From Sordariomycetes sp. S80-01Y (Eukaryota > Ascomycota > Sordariomycetes), in NCBI GenBank assembly GCA_037042185.1, contig JAXQJY010000030.1, positions 1,178,001 to 1,242,000 on the forward strand: DNA of 64,000 bases. The letters are read 5' to 3'. Numbering within the stretch: the stretch's first letter is position 1; every line of letters starts with the position of its first letter. The notes below the pieces were generated by a model. The model worked only from the letters and a program-made list of their open reading frames with translations, searched no databases and was not told the origin of the DNA. This document shows, one piece after another, positions 1 to 10,406 of this stretch. A program made the translations under genes and the position numbers.

Positions 1-959
1 TCGTTGGGGTCCTCGTCTTGGTTCTTGAACATGCCCTCCACACCAGGGATCTTGCCAAGATCGTTCTGCGTGACCGCGCCCGCCGAGATCGTTCCCTCTG
101 GTCCATCCTTGATCAAGTCCAGCTTCGAGGGCTTGATGTACGCCGAGTTGTTTTCCTGGTAAATCGCCTTCATCTCCTTGTCCAGCTCTTTATCAATAGC
201 GTCGTTCAGCTCAATGGCCTTTCGTCGCGGGATGTAATCCTTCATCTCCTCTTCGGCAGGCTTCTCCAGCTTGTTCGCGCGCTTGTCCTCGTGCTCCTGA
301 ACAAGGTACTTCTTCAATGCCTGGGGATCCTTTTCCAGCTCCTCCAGCTCCTCATGCGTGAGGTCGATATCGTCCACGCCGGCATCACTCTCCTTTACTT
401 TCCGTAATGCGCGCATCATGGCTCGTCTCAACTGGTCCGACTTTGCGTCGTCGACGAACTTCTCCATCTCCTTGTAATAGTTCTTGATGTACTGCTGCTC
501 GGAGTGCATGTGCATCTCCGTCGGCCGAGCAGTGAACTCGGGCTTGACGTCGTATCGGGGGTCCATCTTCGTGAAATCCTCGATGTATCCTGGACGGAAC
601 ATGTCGTCTCTCAAACGACCTTGCATGATGATATCCTTTGCATCAACCGCCTTTTCGCCAGCTAGGATGGCTTCGACCTGCTCGGATGTGTACTTCTTGC
701 GCAGGTTGTCGATTTCTTCGGGGGTGTACTCCGGGAAATGCTGAGCTTGATACTCTTGTATCTTCTCCGGCTTCAGCAGCCCAAGCTCCTCGGCCTTCAC
801 ATTTCGGAATTGGGAGCGTCGTGGCTTCGATCGGTAAGCCGAGCCGTGGAAGTGAAGACATTGCTGCGCAGCCGCAGGTATCGCAGTGGATGAAGAAGCG
901 GTGGTGCGGCCAGCGAAGCAGCGACCGACCAGGTTACGCGCCGGACGGGCTGCGCTCAT
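1..959 (-). CDS. Mitochondrial small-subunit ribosomal protein uS5m-like, 5' part (3' end outside window)
   Basis: An uninterrupted minus-strand reading frame starts at ATG 959 and runs off the window edge after about 319 codons. The first ~35 residues are rich in Arg, Ser and Ala with no acidic residue, as expected for a mitochondrial targeting peptide, and the following region is highly charged. The segment around residues 50-115 (KPRRSQFRNVKAEELGLL, then KYTSEQVEAILAGEKAVD and QGRLRDDMFRPGYIEDF) resembles the long N-terminal extension I know from fungal mitochondrial S5 proteins. The S5 RNA-binding domains themselves would lie beyond position 1, so the family call rests on the extension only. 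The product would be part of the mitoribosome small subunit. Another mitoribosomal protein is the main alternative. Confidence 0.6.
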   Translation of the reverse strand, partial: MSAARPARNLVGRCFAGRTTASSSTAIPAAAQQCLHFHGSAYRSKPRRSQFRNVKAEELGLLKPEKIQEYQAQHFPEYTPEEIDNLRKKYTSEQVEAILAGEKAVDAKDIIMQGRLRDDMFRPGYIEDFTKMDPRYDVKPEFTARPTEMHMHSEQQYIKNYYKEMEKFVDDAKSDQLRRAMMRALRKVKESDAGVDDIDLTHEELEELEKDPQALKKYLVQEHEDKRANKLEKPAEEEMKDYIPRRKAIELNDAIDKELDKEMKAIYQENNSAYIKPSKLDLIKDGPEGTISAGAVTQNDLGKIPGVEGMFKNQDEDPN

Positions 960-1588
960 CGTGGAGGGAGGGCCAGCGCGATGCTGGGCTTGAGGGGAGC
1001 TTGTGGTATTATGGGCGTGTCGCGTTGAACCTCGAAGCTGTCTGGAGATTTTTCTGCGAGGTTGAGGAATTGAATACAGGGGTTCGATGCAGAGGCTTGA
1101 TTGGCTGCAGGGATCCGCTCAGTCACGTGCAACCGTGTTGACCTCCTTCATCCTCCTTGTGAACAAAAGCGACATGCGGTTCGTCATTCTGCATTTTGCA
1201 ATGACGCTTTGCATACCGTGACTGAAAATGCACAGGACAACCGTCATTAACATTAACTTGGCCCGTATCAGTGTCATACCTACGCGCTTGCTGCCGAGAT
1301 TCTGCTGCAGAGCTGAAACGCCTCCTTGCCAGCTTGCGAAGGTCGGATGTGACATCTCGCGTTTCGATGCTCTTCTACTCCTGAGTGAAGCCTTATATTC
1401 TGAGACCAGTACACCAATTTCCATCGTTGCAATCGACCTTCTGAAATCAATATTGCTCCCACGACTACGATCATCCTTCTTGCCATCCGTACTCACATGT
1501 CGAATGCACCGGCCATCATCTTGACAATACGTGCTCGACGGTCGAATCAAAATCAGACTGAACAATTCACGCCAAATACTGCTACACA
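960..1588. other. Intergenic, divergent promoter region
   Basis: These 629 bp separate the divergently transcribed uS5m-like gene and the small membrane-protein gene. Overlapping open frames on both strands have no codon bias or family motif. I see no RNA gene; the stretch should hold both promoters. Confidence 0.5.
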
Positions 1589-1834
1589 ATGGGCCAATTC
1601 GACTTCATGTCCTCGGTAGGCGCCTCTCGCCAGGCCGTCGCCGTCCTCAACGACCAGCCCCAACTGTTCACCACCCTCGTCGTCGTCCTAGTTGGTTTGG
1701 CAGCACAATGCGGCTTCATCGCGTTCATTCATTTCGCGACTCTCAAGCCGGAACAGAAAAAAAAGAAGAAGGACGGCAAGGGCAAGACCGGTGGGAAGGC
1801 AAGCGGGCGGTTCTTCGGATTCAAGAGAGGATGA
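1589..1834 (+). CDS. Small single-pass membrane protein, unknown family (81 aa)
   Basis: A short intronless frame starts at ATG 1589 in a good context (CACA before ATG). It encodes 81 residues: a polar N-terminus, one hydrophobic span at about residues 27-50 (LFTTLVVVLVGLAAQCGFIA onward), and a very basic tail with a run of five lysines followed by Gly/Lys-rich sequence ending FFGFKRG. By the positive-inside rule the tail should face the cytosol or matrix. The size and layout resemble small accessory subunits of membrane complexes, but I do not recognise the family. It converges on the minus-strand gene ending at 1986, only 151 bp away. Codon use (GTC, CTC, ACC) looks coding. Confidence 0.6.
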   Translation: MGQFDFMSSVGASRQAVAVLNDQPQLFTTLVVVLVGLAAQCGFIAFIHFATLKPEQKKKKKDGKGKTGGKASGRFFGFKRG

Positions 1835-1985
1835 ATAAGAAAGCGCGTCCGAAATCCAGCTGATAGATCGTCACGCAAATCATTGTTGTTACAGACGCGG
1901 CGTCGGGGACCTTTTTTCGTCTTTAATATACTATCAGGGACATCGGAAGAAATTTCGAGGAACAGTAGATCTTCTACAAGCCTCT

Positions 1986-3918
1986 TCACATGTTTAGGTT
2001 GAAGTCCTGATTAACCCCTTGATCCACGATTGGAGGTCTCAAAAGCCCCTGGAAGGAGCCGAGTTTGTTATAGTCCATAATCCCAATTTCTTGTCGGGAA
2101 GTCGCCATCGCATGGTGAGATGAAACAATATCTACTGAGTCAGTCTGCAAAGGTAGCGGAAAGAGACTTCCTTCTTCGGTTGCTTTCGGATAGCAGTTGA
2201 TCTCCTGGGGATCTAGGGAGCAAAAGTCTGTTCCGTGCAGTAGCGGAGGCCCTTGCCGGCCCCTTACAATAAGACTGGCGGAATCGTGGTGTGGTTGGGT
2301 TTGAGACGTCGATCTTTTCGAAACCGGAGACACATCATAAGTGAAGTCTCCATTCAACCAGCCGAGGTTATCGGTAGGCGATTTCGGAAAACCTACTGTC
2401 GACGAAGGGGGCTCAAGGTCGATGGCCCGTGGGGTATTGTTGTATTGCTGGTTTGTTAAGTGTAGACATTCGGCCGTCGCTATCTGTGGTGCACCAGCAG
2501 GACCTTCAACAGGTGAACCAAGGTCTCTTGCCATTTCGACTTGAAGTGGTGATTTAGGATGCTCTCTCACCCGATACCCTTGCGAGTCCCATGAACTTTG
2601 AGGTTCTGATGATATAAACGAAATAGCCGATGACTGTGAGTGCGGAAGCCCTGCAAATACAGGGAGCTTTTCCTCATATAAAGTGTGTCGTCTGCCTCTG
2701 TGCAGTCCTGCGTCAACTTGCGTTGATGTTCGGGACCTCGGCGTCTGTGTCAACAGCTGCAACGGCGTAGTCGGCTTGTGCTTTAGCGCTGGCGGTTGAA
2801 CATTTCTCAATAACGTATACCATGCCGCCTTCTCAAGGCCTCTGACTATCTTCTCATTCTCACCAACATCCATGCTAGCGGCTGACAGGCCGTACTTGAA
2901 GTCTGCACTCTTGCTTCTCAGAGTTGCAGATTCCGCCATGGTCATTCGAGCGAGGGACTTTGCGATCGTTGGTAAAAGGAGTGATCTCTCGGAGATAATC
3001 TACGAGGTCAGTTGGCAGCATGTGATTAGTTAAAGACAGAGCTTACCTTTAGGTGAGGAATGTGGAACACCCCAGGTAGAAGCTGTGTCAGCCCCTGAGC
3101 TGCAGAGCCTTCGAGGACTTTAATGCCATTGACCCTTTTCAATCCGCCAAATAGAACGATGTCAATTGCACCTTTGATGATGTCCCTGGCTTTCTCGATG
3201 ATATCCGCTTGGTCCATAACCGTGGTACTTCCTTTTCGCACTGGAGGTACGAAACCATCCAGAAAGGCATCGATCAGCCTCTGATCTTCCGACGCGAGCG
3301 TTGAATAGATATCCTCTTCAATCGCACTATTTTCTTGGGTGTCATTGTCTTGTGAGGGGCTTTCCTGGGACCCTTCATCTCCGATGTCGATGCGCCGCCT
3401 CTTCCTTTTCTTGCCAGTATGTGATGCAAGAGCTTTCCGAACGGTCATTTCGCACATGGCCTCCCGAAACTCTGCCACGCAAGCTTCCTTCGGTGCAGCT
3501 GACGATGAAGACAGATCAGGGTGCTCGATGGAGAACTGCAGCATGTTTGAGCTGCAGTCACTTGGAACAAGCCTTAGCCCAAGACGACTCCATGTCTGCT
3601 TACTCGTCAGCGGCAGCGTGCCTCTGTTCGGGTTTGCATGCATACCTCGTGACACTCAATCAAATCTACAATCGAGATCTTCTCCAACGCTGAGATTGGA
3701 CCCCCTCCGTTCTTGCATTCGACGCTAAAGAGACTCGTGCCCTGCCTTGAGATCCATAGCTTGTCGTCTTGCATTGCTTTGACTAGATCGAAGTAGCTGG
3801 CCAAGCCGAGACAACTCTGCGGCAAATTGAGAGTGAGAAGCATTTGAAGCGAAAGCTCCAGATCGCCTGTCCGCGTTATCAGGCGAAGCTTCGGCAACTG
3901 GAAGATACGAAGGGGCAT
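1986..3918 (-). CDS. Three-exon nuclear-type protein, uncertain (weak resemblance to Rec114-type meiotic PH-fold protein)
   Basis: Exons are 3918-3646, 3595-3047 and 2999-1986; the introns (50 and 47 nt) have GTATGC and GTAAGC donors and restore one frame of 611 residues. Residues 1-165 alternate short beta-like hydrophobic stretches (LWISRQGTSLFSVEC, LGLRLVPSDC, MLQFSIEHP) and end in a helix-like segment (VAEFREAMCEM). A basic nuclear-localisation-like cluster, GKKRKRRRID, follows. The middle (about residues 205-290) is predicted helical, and the last ~300 residues are disordered and Ser/Pro/Gln-rich. The N-terminal pattern plus disordered tail is reminiscent of fungal Rec114, which acts with Mei4 in meiotic break formation, but no diagnostic motif is certain. 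It should be read as an uncharacterised protein with a hypothesis attached. Confidence 0.55.
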
Positions 3919-6437
3919 TGTCACCGCAGTGTCTGCAACCGCTCGCCAAAACAGGGGACCTTGTCGACGGAAAGCAAAGAATTCAAGGGCTATGAGCGAG
4001 AGAGTGCGCAGGAATCAAAGATCTAGATGGAGAAAATTGTGCCAGAGATTTTGAGGACGCTGAGATTCATCTACCTAGGGCTGGATTTGACGGTCGAGGA
4101 AGGAGCCCTACCCAAGGCACGCTCCTTCCCTTTCTCACCATCCTGAACCTGGGCTCACGCGAGCTGCTTTAAGCATGGAAACACGTTGAGTGAAGATATT
4201 CGGTAGCAAACAGTCGAAACCTTCCTGATGTTCATGATTGAATTGAAGCCTTGAACGCCTTCTTGATATTTGATTGCCGTGGAGGCGCTTGGGCTTCGAA
4301 TGCTTGCTGAAGTAGGGTTGCATAGCATTGACCTACCTCCCGCGACTCGAACGTTGTGACCATGGGTCTGTTCACAGTCCGGTAATCATTTCAGACCCTA
4401 GAAGCTGCTCAGGGGCAACGTGTTGGAGCTGACTGCGGTCTCCATTGCAGCACAAACGGAGCATACACGCCACAGAAGTCTCTTCCGGACTTCGTGAGAA
4501 TATCCACTGAGAAGGTTATTGGTATTGGAAGTCTATAATCGGAGTACCATCGCCCAACCTACTTTGGTACTGTCGAACTCGTCAGTTCCCTCAAGTACCT
4601 CTGAAAAACAGTGGGCATTGTAACCCTATTGGTTGTGGTAGACGACGTAAGGAAGCAGATCCGGGTTTGCGACCTCCCAATCTCGTGAAAGTGCCGATGA
4701 CCCCCACAGCGTATGGCTGTCTTTCTCATGTTCCCAGTACGTCAAACGCTTCGGAGACGTACGGTGTGACCTTGCGTTGTGGCCTGGGGAGTCGAAACAA
4801 GTCCCCCATCAACATTGATTGGCCTCATACGGTAGTTGAAGGTTCAATTTGCGTGTGACGGTAGGCGAGACGCCAATCCAACAATTCGCGACGAGTTAGG
4901 CGTTTGAACAGGTATAACTACAAGATCGCTCAGCACAAGTAAACAGTCCTTTTCGATCAAAGCTATCTACTGGTTGACGCCTGCCTTGGAGAGGTGGTGA
5001 TAAGCAATTCGCCTTCGCACCTGCCTTGCTTGGGATGAGGGCTCAGCCGAGCGAAGTGAGTTGAAGACAAGAGACAAAGACTGATGATGCACGACAGAGA
5101 CCGTTTGTTTGGTGTGGCCGGGCGAGTGCCTGATCTGGCAGCCGATCGTTGTACGTGAGCGGGCACATGCAGTGTCTCTCAATGGATCAGTGCAGACACA
5201 CCTCAGAGTAGCGGTGTCGTGATCTGTGTCGATAATGGGGAACGTAGACACCTCCTTAGCTTCACGTGAACCCGCACAGCTGAACTTGTGCTGATAAGGC
5301 TGGCGGGCAGTGAGTGAGTGCGGTGAAACACTCCTCAATAACGCATGCTGATGAGTATGGGCGCATTCAAAACGGATGCAAGCTTACGAAGACTGAAATC
5401 ACCCGCGCTGCCCCCAGATCCGACGACGAGGGGACATGGCAAAAGTGACCAAGGTGCCAGATCAGTCCCAGTGAAGCTGAATGTGGAGATACAGCAGGCC
5501 GTAATTAGTCTTGAGCTATTATCTGCAGGACGTGCGTGGCTTCTGGAAGGTTGAAGGAAGGACTGGGTCTGCTCTGATGGTTGCGCTCCTGGCGTACCAA
5601 TTGGACCCTGTGCGTCTTCTGCGTGGCTCACATCTGCGTCGCGTCTGGGCCTTTATCACTGGCCTCTTTCCCCTTTGCCCGTTCTTTATTATCCGTGATT
5701 CCTCGCCCTTGCGCTTTGCATACCTTCTCTCCAAACCACGCGCAATGCAGTGACAGCGGAGGGCGATCGATCTCGAAGCGAACATCGGTGCGGACCACGT
5801 ACTCACACAGTAGCACGACTCAGGCACCTACATCAACGGCGCTCGACGCCACCACGCCGCGACCGACTTGGCAGACCACGAGGGCATCGGTTGGCCAGGT
5901 AGTCTCTCGTTTCGACTTGATTGCGCTGCTTATTCCATCATATCTCGGTTGCAAGGTCGAGAAGGATCCCCGCGGTTTCGAATCGGCTCTCCTGTACCTT
6001 GCCCCGGGACCAGGATTCGCCCTGGGTTTGTGGACTGAGAGCGATTTGCTGCACTGCTGCTGCAAACTGCCCACATCGTCATTTCCGCGCCCTTGGAGAC
6101 ATCGCAAAGTAAGTGTCATTTCTTCACCGGGGAGAGCTTGCCGCAAGCGCGGCACCCACTCAGTGTACCAGCTGGGCCGCTACCATGGCCGTGGCACTGG
6201 CTGCCATCACCACACCCAAGTACCTCACCTGCCTTAGCGGCCTCGTTCCCGTAGCCAACATGGCTCTCTGGCAGCTCTCTTAGCTCATGTTATGTGTTCG
6301 TTCAAAAGGAAAGCCGATTCTGTACAATCTCAACGCCCCCCCTTGTCCCTGCCTCTCCCAAGCTGCTGTGGGAGTGAGCATCTCTGCCTCCCACATGTCA
6401 CCTCCACTAGCACAAGGACTGCGATCAAGCCGTGACA
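3919..6437. other. Intergenic, 2.5 kb, divergent promoters
   Basis: This lies between the minus-strand gene starting at 3918 and the RasGEF gene starting at 6438. Open frames up to 218 codons (5581-6237) begin with non-ATG codons and have Ser/Arg/Cys-rich, unbiased composition, so I do not accept them. The last ~850 bp are pyrimidine-rich with donor-like (GTAGTC after 5898, GTAAGT near 6110) and branch-like sites, and probably hold the 5' leader of the RasGEF gene. Confidence 0.45.
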
Positions 6438-9400
6438 ATGCCGTCCGATAAGGCTAAACACAGCCATGCTTACAAGCGATCGACAGACAACTTGCGATCT
6501 TCGCAGACGCGTCCTTCGAGCTCCGGAAGCCAGGCGCCAACGCAGCAGACCCCTCGCCGTCGCCCCTCAACCCTTCTCCGCAACACCACAACCCCTTCCA
6601 AGCAGAACGCCCAAACAACAACGAGAACAGCATCTAGCCGAGAAGGCTCCCGCACGACTACTCCTTCGAAGGCGCCTCCCTCTCCCGCAGCTCGCGATAC
6701 GGATCGCGACTCGTTCCACTCGATTCTGGAAGACCCGTTCTTTCAGGAGTACGATCCATCTTCGGCAGACAATATCCCGGCCGAGCCCCCGCGCGACCAA
6801 CACACGGCAAGTCCAACGGCGCATGGCAATGAGTGGGAGGGAAACCAACGCTCAACGCGTCCCAGAAGAGAGTCCTTAACCATTGGATCTTCGCAAGCCT
6901 CGCAAATTTGGGTATGCCCCCATAAATAACATTCAAGACCCACTCCCCAGTCCTCAGGCTTCGTGGCCCTTAAACGCGGACGTTGAATCGTTGTCGCGGG
7001 GCAGGGGTTGGACCGTTGTCAACGGTCAGATGGGATCCTTCCGCCCTCTGACGACACATCATCTAGAACAACGGCTAACATCAGCTGGTCCGACCTAGTC
7101 ACAAGAGCCTCAATCAAAGCACGCCGGCATGGAAGCGTTCAACGTCGCCGTCATTGGCGCCGCCGGTGTTGGCAAGTCGAGCTTCATTCACAAGGCCCTT
7201 GGCCTGTCACGACCGCCGATCACGAACTCCTCGACGGTGTCAATGGTAGTCGATAATGTGACACACAAAGTTACGCTCCTCGAGCTCGAGCTAGAACACT
7301 TCGAACTGAGTCCCTCCGCCCCAATACAATGGCCGAAGCAGATTAATGGGCACATTGTACCCCGAGTTGACGCCGCCCTGATACTTTACGATGTCATGAA
7401 CGACGAGACGATACGAGATCTACCGCAGACGTTGGCTGCGTTGACCAATTCGGGGCTGCCTGCGATTCTGGTTGCTACCAAGTGCGAGCATCCCCAGGAA
7501 ATGTGGGAAGTGGATGCCGAGGCTATGGCGAATCACAAATACTTCGAAGCTTGTATAGCCACGTACCAGGTTTCGACCGAAGCCCCGAAGGAGGCGCGCG
7601 CCTGTCTGCAGGCAATCCTGCGGGCGGCTGTTTCGTATCGAAGAGGTACACCAAAGGAGCCCTTTAGCGACCCAGGTGGCTAACCGTCTACAGAGGAGAA
7701 TGGAGAGACTGTCTCGCGCAGGCGAGCCCAATCGAATCTCGAGTCCCCAGACCCGTCGAGTTCCCGACCGAACCCCGAACAAAACAAGCACAACCGAGCG
7801 AGCTCTGACCTTTCACTCCTTAAAGGATTTGCCAATCCGTCCTCGGAAAGCCATAGGAGCCAGTCTTCCAAAAGCCCAAGGCCAGGTCAGCAGCCCAACT
7901 CGAGCTCTTCCTCGATCCCAAGCGATCAGGAGGGTAAAACTCTCCGGTCGTATAATAGCATGCTGAGGTCTTCGTCAGGTATCCGACTCGACAAACCCGG
8001 CGACTCATTCCTGGACGTGGACGAGTCAGATGCGGAATCACACCGATACTCCGACGATATCCCTATACTACAGCGAGGCGGCGACGACAACGGAAACAAG
8101 TCATCAAAGGAGCCAGGCGTGACATTTTCTGATTTAGTTGATCGTTTGTTGGCACCACGGCTGTCAAAGCACGATGCCAACTTCTCCGATGTCTTCTTGT
8201 GTTTGTACCGAAAGTTCGCTGCTCCTGGCGACCTCTTCTCGGCCATCCTAGCGCGGCTGGACCGCGTGCGTGACGACAAGACGGCGCATTACTTATCAAG
8301 AACCGCTACGCAATTGCGGATCATCGAAGTGGTGGCAAGATGGGTTTCTTTGTATCCTGGAGATTTTGCGCGGCCAGCGACGCGGCGGAACCTAGAGGAG
8401 TTTGTCAAGCATCTTTCTACGGAACCAATCTTCGCTATCGCCGCTCAGCAAATGCGCCGGAACTTGCATTTCAATGTGGTTGAAGACGATGATACTGGGT
8501 GGGCCAACGCTGATGACCACAGTGACGCCATGGCCAGTCAGATTCTCCAGAAAGAAACAGATGAGCTTGCCACTGGCATCAACACACTATCTTTCGAGGA
8601 GGAGGATAGTCGGCCGTCCGAGGGGTCCGGGTCGAACCGTGATAGTGGCGTCGGCGGCCAATTTGCGACTCATTCGTACGACTTGTACGACCGAGAAGCC
8701 GCGCTTCTTGACCCAACCGACCACCTGCCGATGAATAAGTTCCGCTACAACATTTTCATGGAGGTACCCGTCGACGACGTGGCCGACGAAATCACGAGGA
8801 TTGACTGGGTCATGTTCTCCTCTATTCGGATTCGCGACTTCGTTCGTCATGTCAGCCTCTCGGGCAAGGAAAAGGAGAGATGCAATTTGAAGAGTCTGCG
8901 CAACGTGGACCGCATGACGAATCATTTCAACCATCTGGCGGCATGGGTAGCAAACATGATCCTGCTTAGGGACAAGCCCAAGCACAGAGCAGCCATGCTG
9001 GAGAAGTTCATGCTTGTCTCTCTCAAGCTGCGCCAGATGAACAACTACAATGGTCTGGCTGCTGTGGTTGCAGGAGTCACCAACACGTCAATCAGCCGCC
9101 TGGCTCAGACAATGAACCTTGTGACAAACGACGTACGGAAGCGCTTTGCTCGACTGGGCATCCTCATGGGCACACAGAAGAGTCACTTCGCATATCGCCT
9201 TGCCTGGGAAAACTCACCATTGCCCCGCATTCCCTTCGTGCCCCTGCACCGACGAGATCTTGTCTCCGCGGAAGAGGGCAGCAAGACTTTTGTTGGATCG
9301 GGAGGTGATCGCATCAACTGGAGGAAGTTTGAGGTTCTGGGGGAGGTGCTCCTGCCCATTATGAAGAGCCAAGGCACGCAGTATCCGAATCTATCAAAGC

Positions 9401-9601
9401 ATGATACTGTGCGCGAGATGATTCTGGGGTGCCGCATGCCTGCGGATGACGAGGCAAGTCCTGACGGGTCGACGGTTGAAGAGAGACTAACGGACAAAAC
9501 AGGAGCTCTACCAACGCAGCGTGCAGGTCGAGAGCGGCCAAGCTGGAGGCTCAGAGCCTACAAGGAAGAAGGCATTCCCGTGGTTCGCATCCTCGAAATG
9601 A
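6438..9601 (+). CDS. Ras-like/RasGEF fusion protein (Ras guanine-nucleotide exchange factor)
   Basis: Four exons are inferred: 6438-6911, 7099-7645, 7694-9453 and 9503-9601, giving 959 residues. Residues 1-160 are disordered and Ser/Thr/Arg-rich. Residues ~170-330 form a small-GTPase-like domain with a clear P-loop (GAAGVGKSS, about 178-186) and a degenerate G4 motif (TKCE at 285-288 for NKxD), while no DxxG switch-2 motif is visible. A RasGEF N-terminal domain starts near residue 483 (GVTFSDLVDRLLAPRL) and the catalytic RasGEF (CDC25-like) domain fills about 690-930, with FVRHVSLSGKEKERC and MNNYNGLAAVVAGV. The family activates Ras by releasing GDP. The last intron uses a GC donor; splicing it gives the expected end ELYQRSVQVESGQAGG. 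The first intron (6912-7098, 187 nt) is less certain and could be longer or split. Confidence 0.88.
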
Positions 9602-10406
9602 GAACAGCAACGAATGCATCACATAACGAAGTTCACTCACATGACTATTATCGCATCAGCAAGCCTCCCGCTTTGTTGTTGTTTTCAGATTGGATTTCAG
9701 CGGCCAATTATTCACAACTTGCGACACCACATAGATGATCACACAGAGCAGTTCATTTCGAGCCTGGAGGCGTTCAGGAATCTTTTGAATAACAATATGT
9801 TACTACTCCAGTCTGCTATGTCTTAAATGTCGTGGGACTTCAATCATGTGCCATTGGTGCACGTCCGGGCTTGGTTCATGGCCTCGAGACCACTGCGCAG
9901 CATCCTAGTGAAGCCTGCCACACCAAGGCCTGAGACGTCATCGGAGGCCGTATATCACTTCATTGATGTCAACAGAGTGTCAGCCCAACAGCGGTCCGGG
10001 GACAAGAGTACGCTATCGATATGAGTCCTTACAGGCATACAGGGCTCATATCCCGGGAGACAGAGCAGGAAATGCTTTGTGTTCCCAATCCCAAAAGTGA
10101 TCGTCAAGCACTATTGGAGGGGCAGCGTACCGCTCTTTTAAGCATAACGAAAGTACCTTGCCTTTCCCCATCTTTTGCGGGATCAGGACGATTTAGGTGC
10201 GTTTGTCACCTGCGCCCCCGTCGCCAAGGGTCTGTCATGTCCCTATCTAGTCCCCATATGGCAGGTAGCGCCAGATATTGGTTCTTGACAATCAACATAT
10301 CATATCACCTTCCTTTTGGGCGTGGTGATGATGAGTATATATCCCTTCACTGGGCGTTTCCATCAATTCGCTTTGGATTTCATTCACGACGGTTCGATCC
10401 GACAGC
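9602..10406. other. Intergenic region, promoter of the M64 peptidase gene
   Basis: These 805 bp carry no frame I accept. A TATA-like element lies at 10336-10342, about 65 bp before the downstream start codon. The short frames at 9827-10455 start with poor codon use and overlap the promoter. Confidence 0.5.
10336..10342 (+). promoter_or_regulatory. TATA-like element of the M64 peptidase gene
   Basis: The sequence TATATAT lies 65 bp upstream of ATG 10407 in an otherwise mixed-composition promoter. This is a plausible distance for a fungal core promoter; assignment is by position only. Confidence 0.45.
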
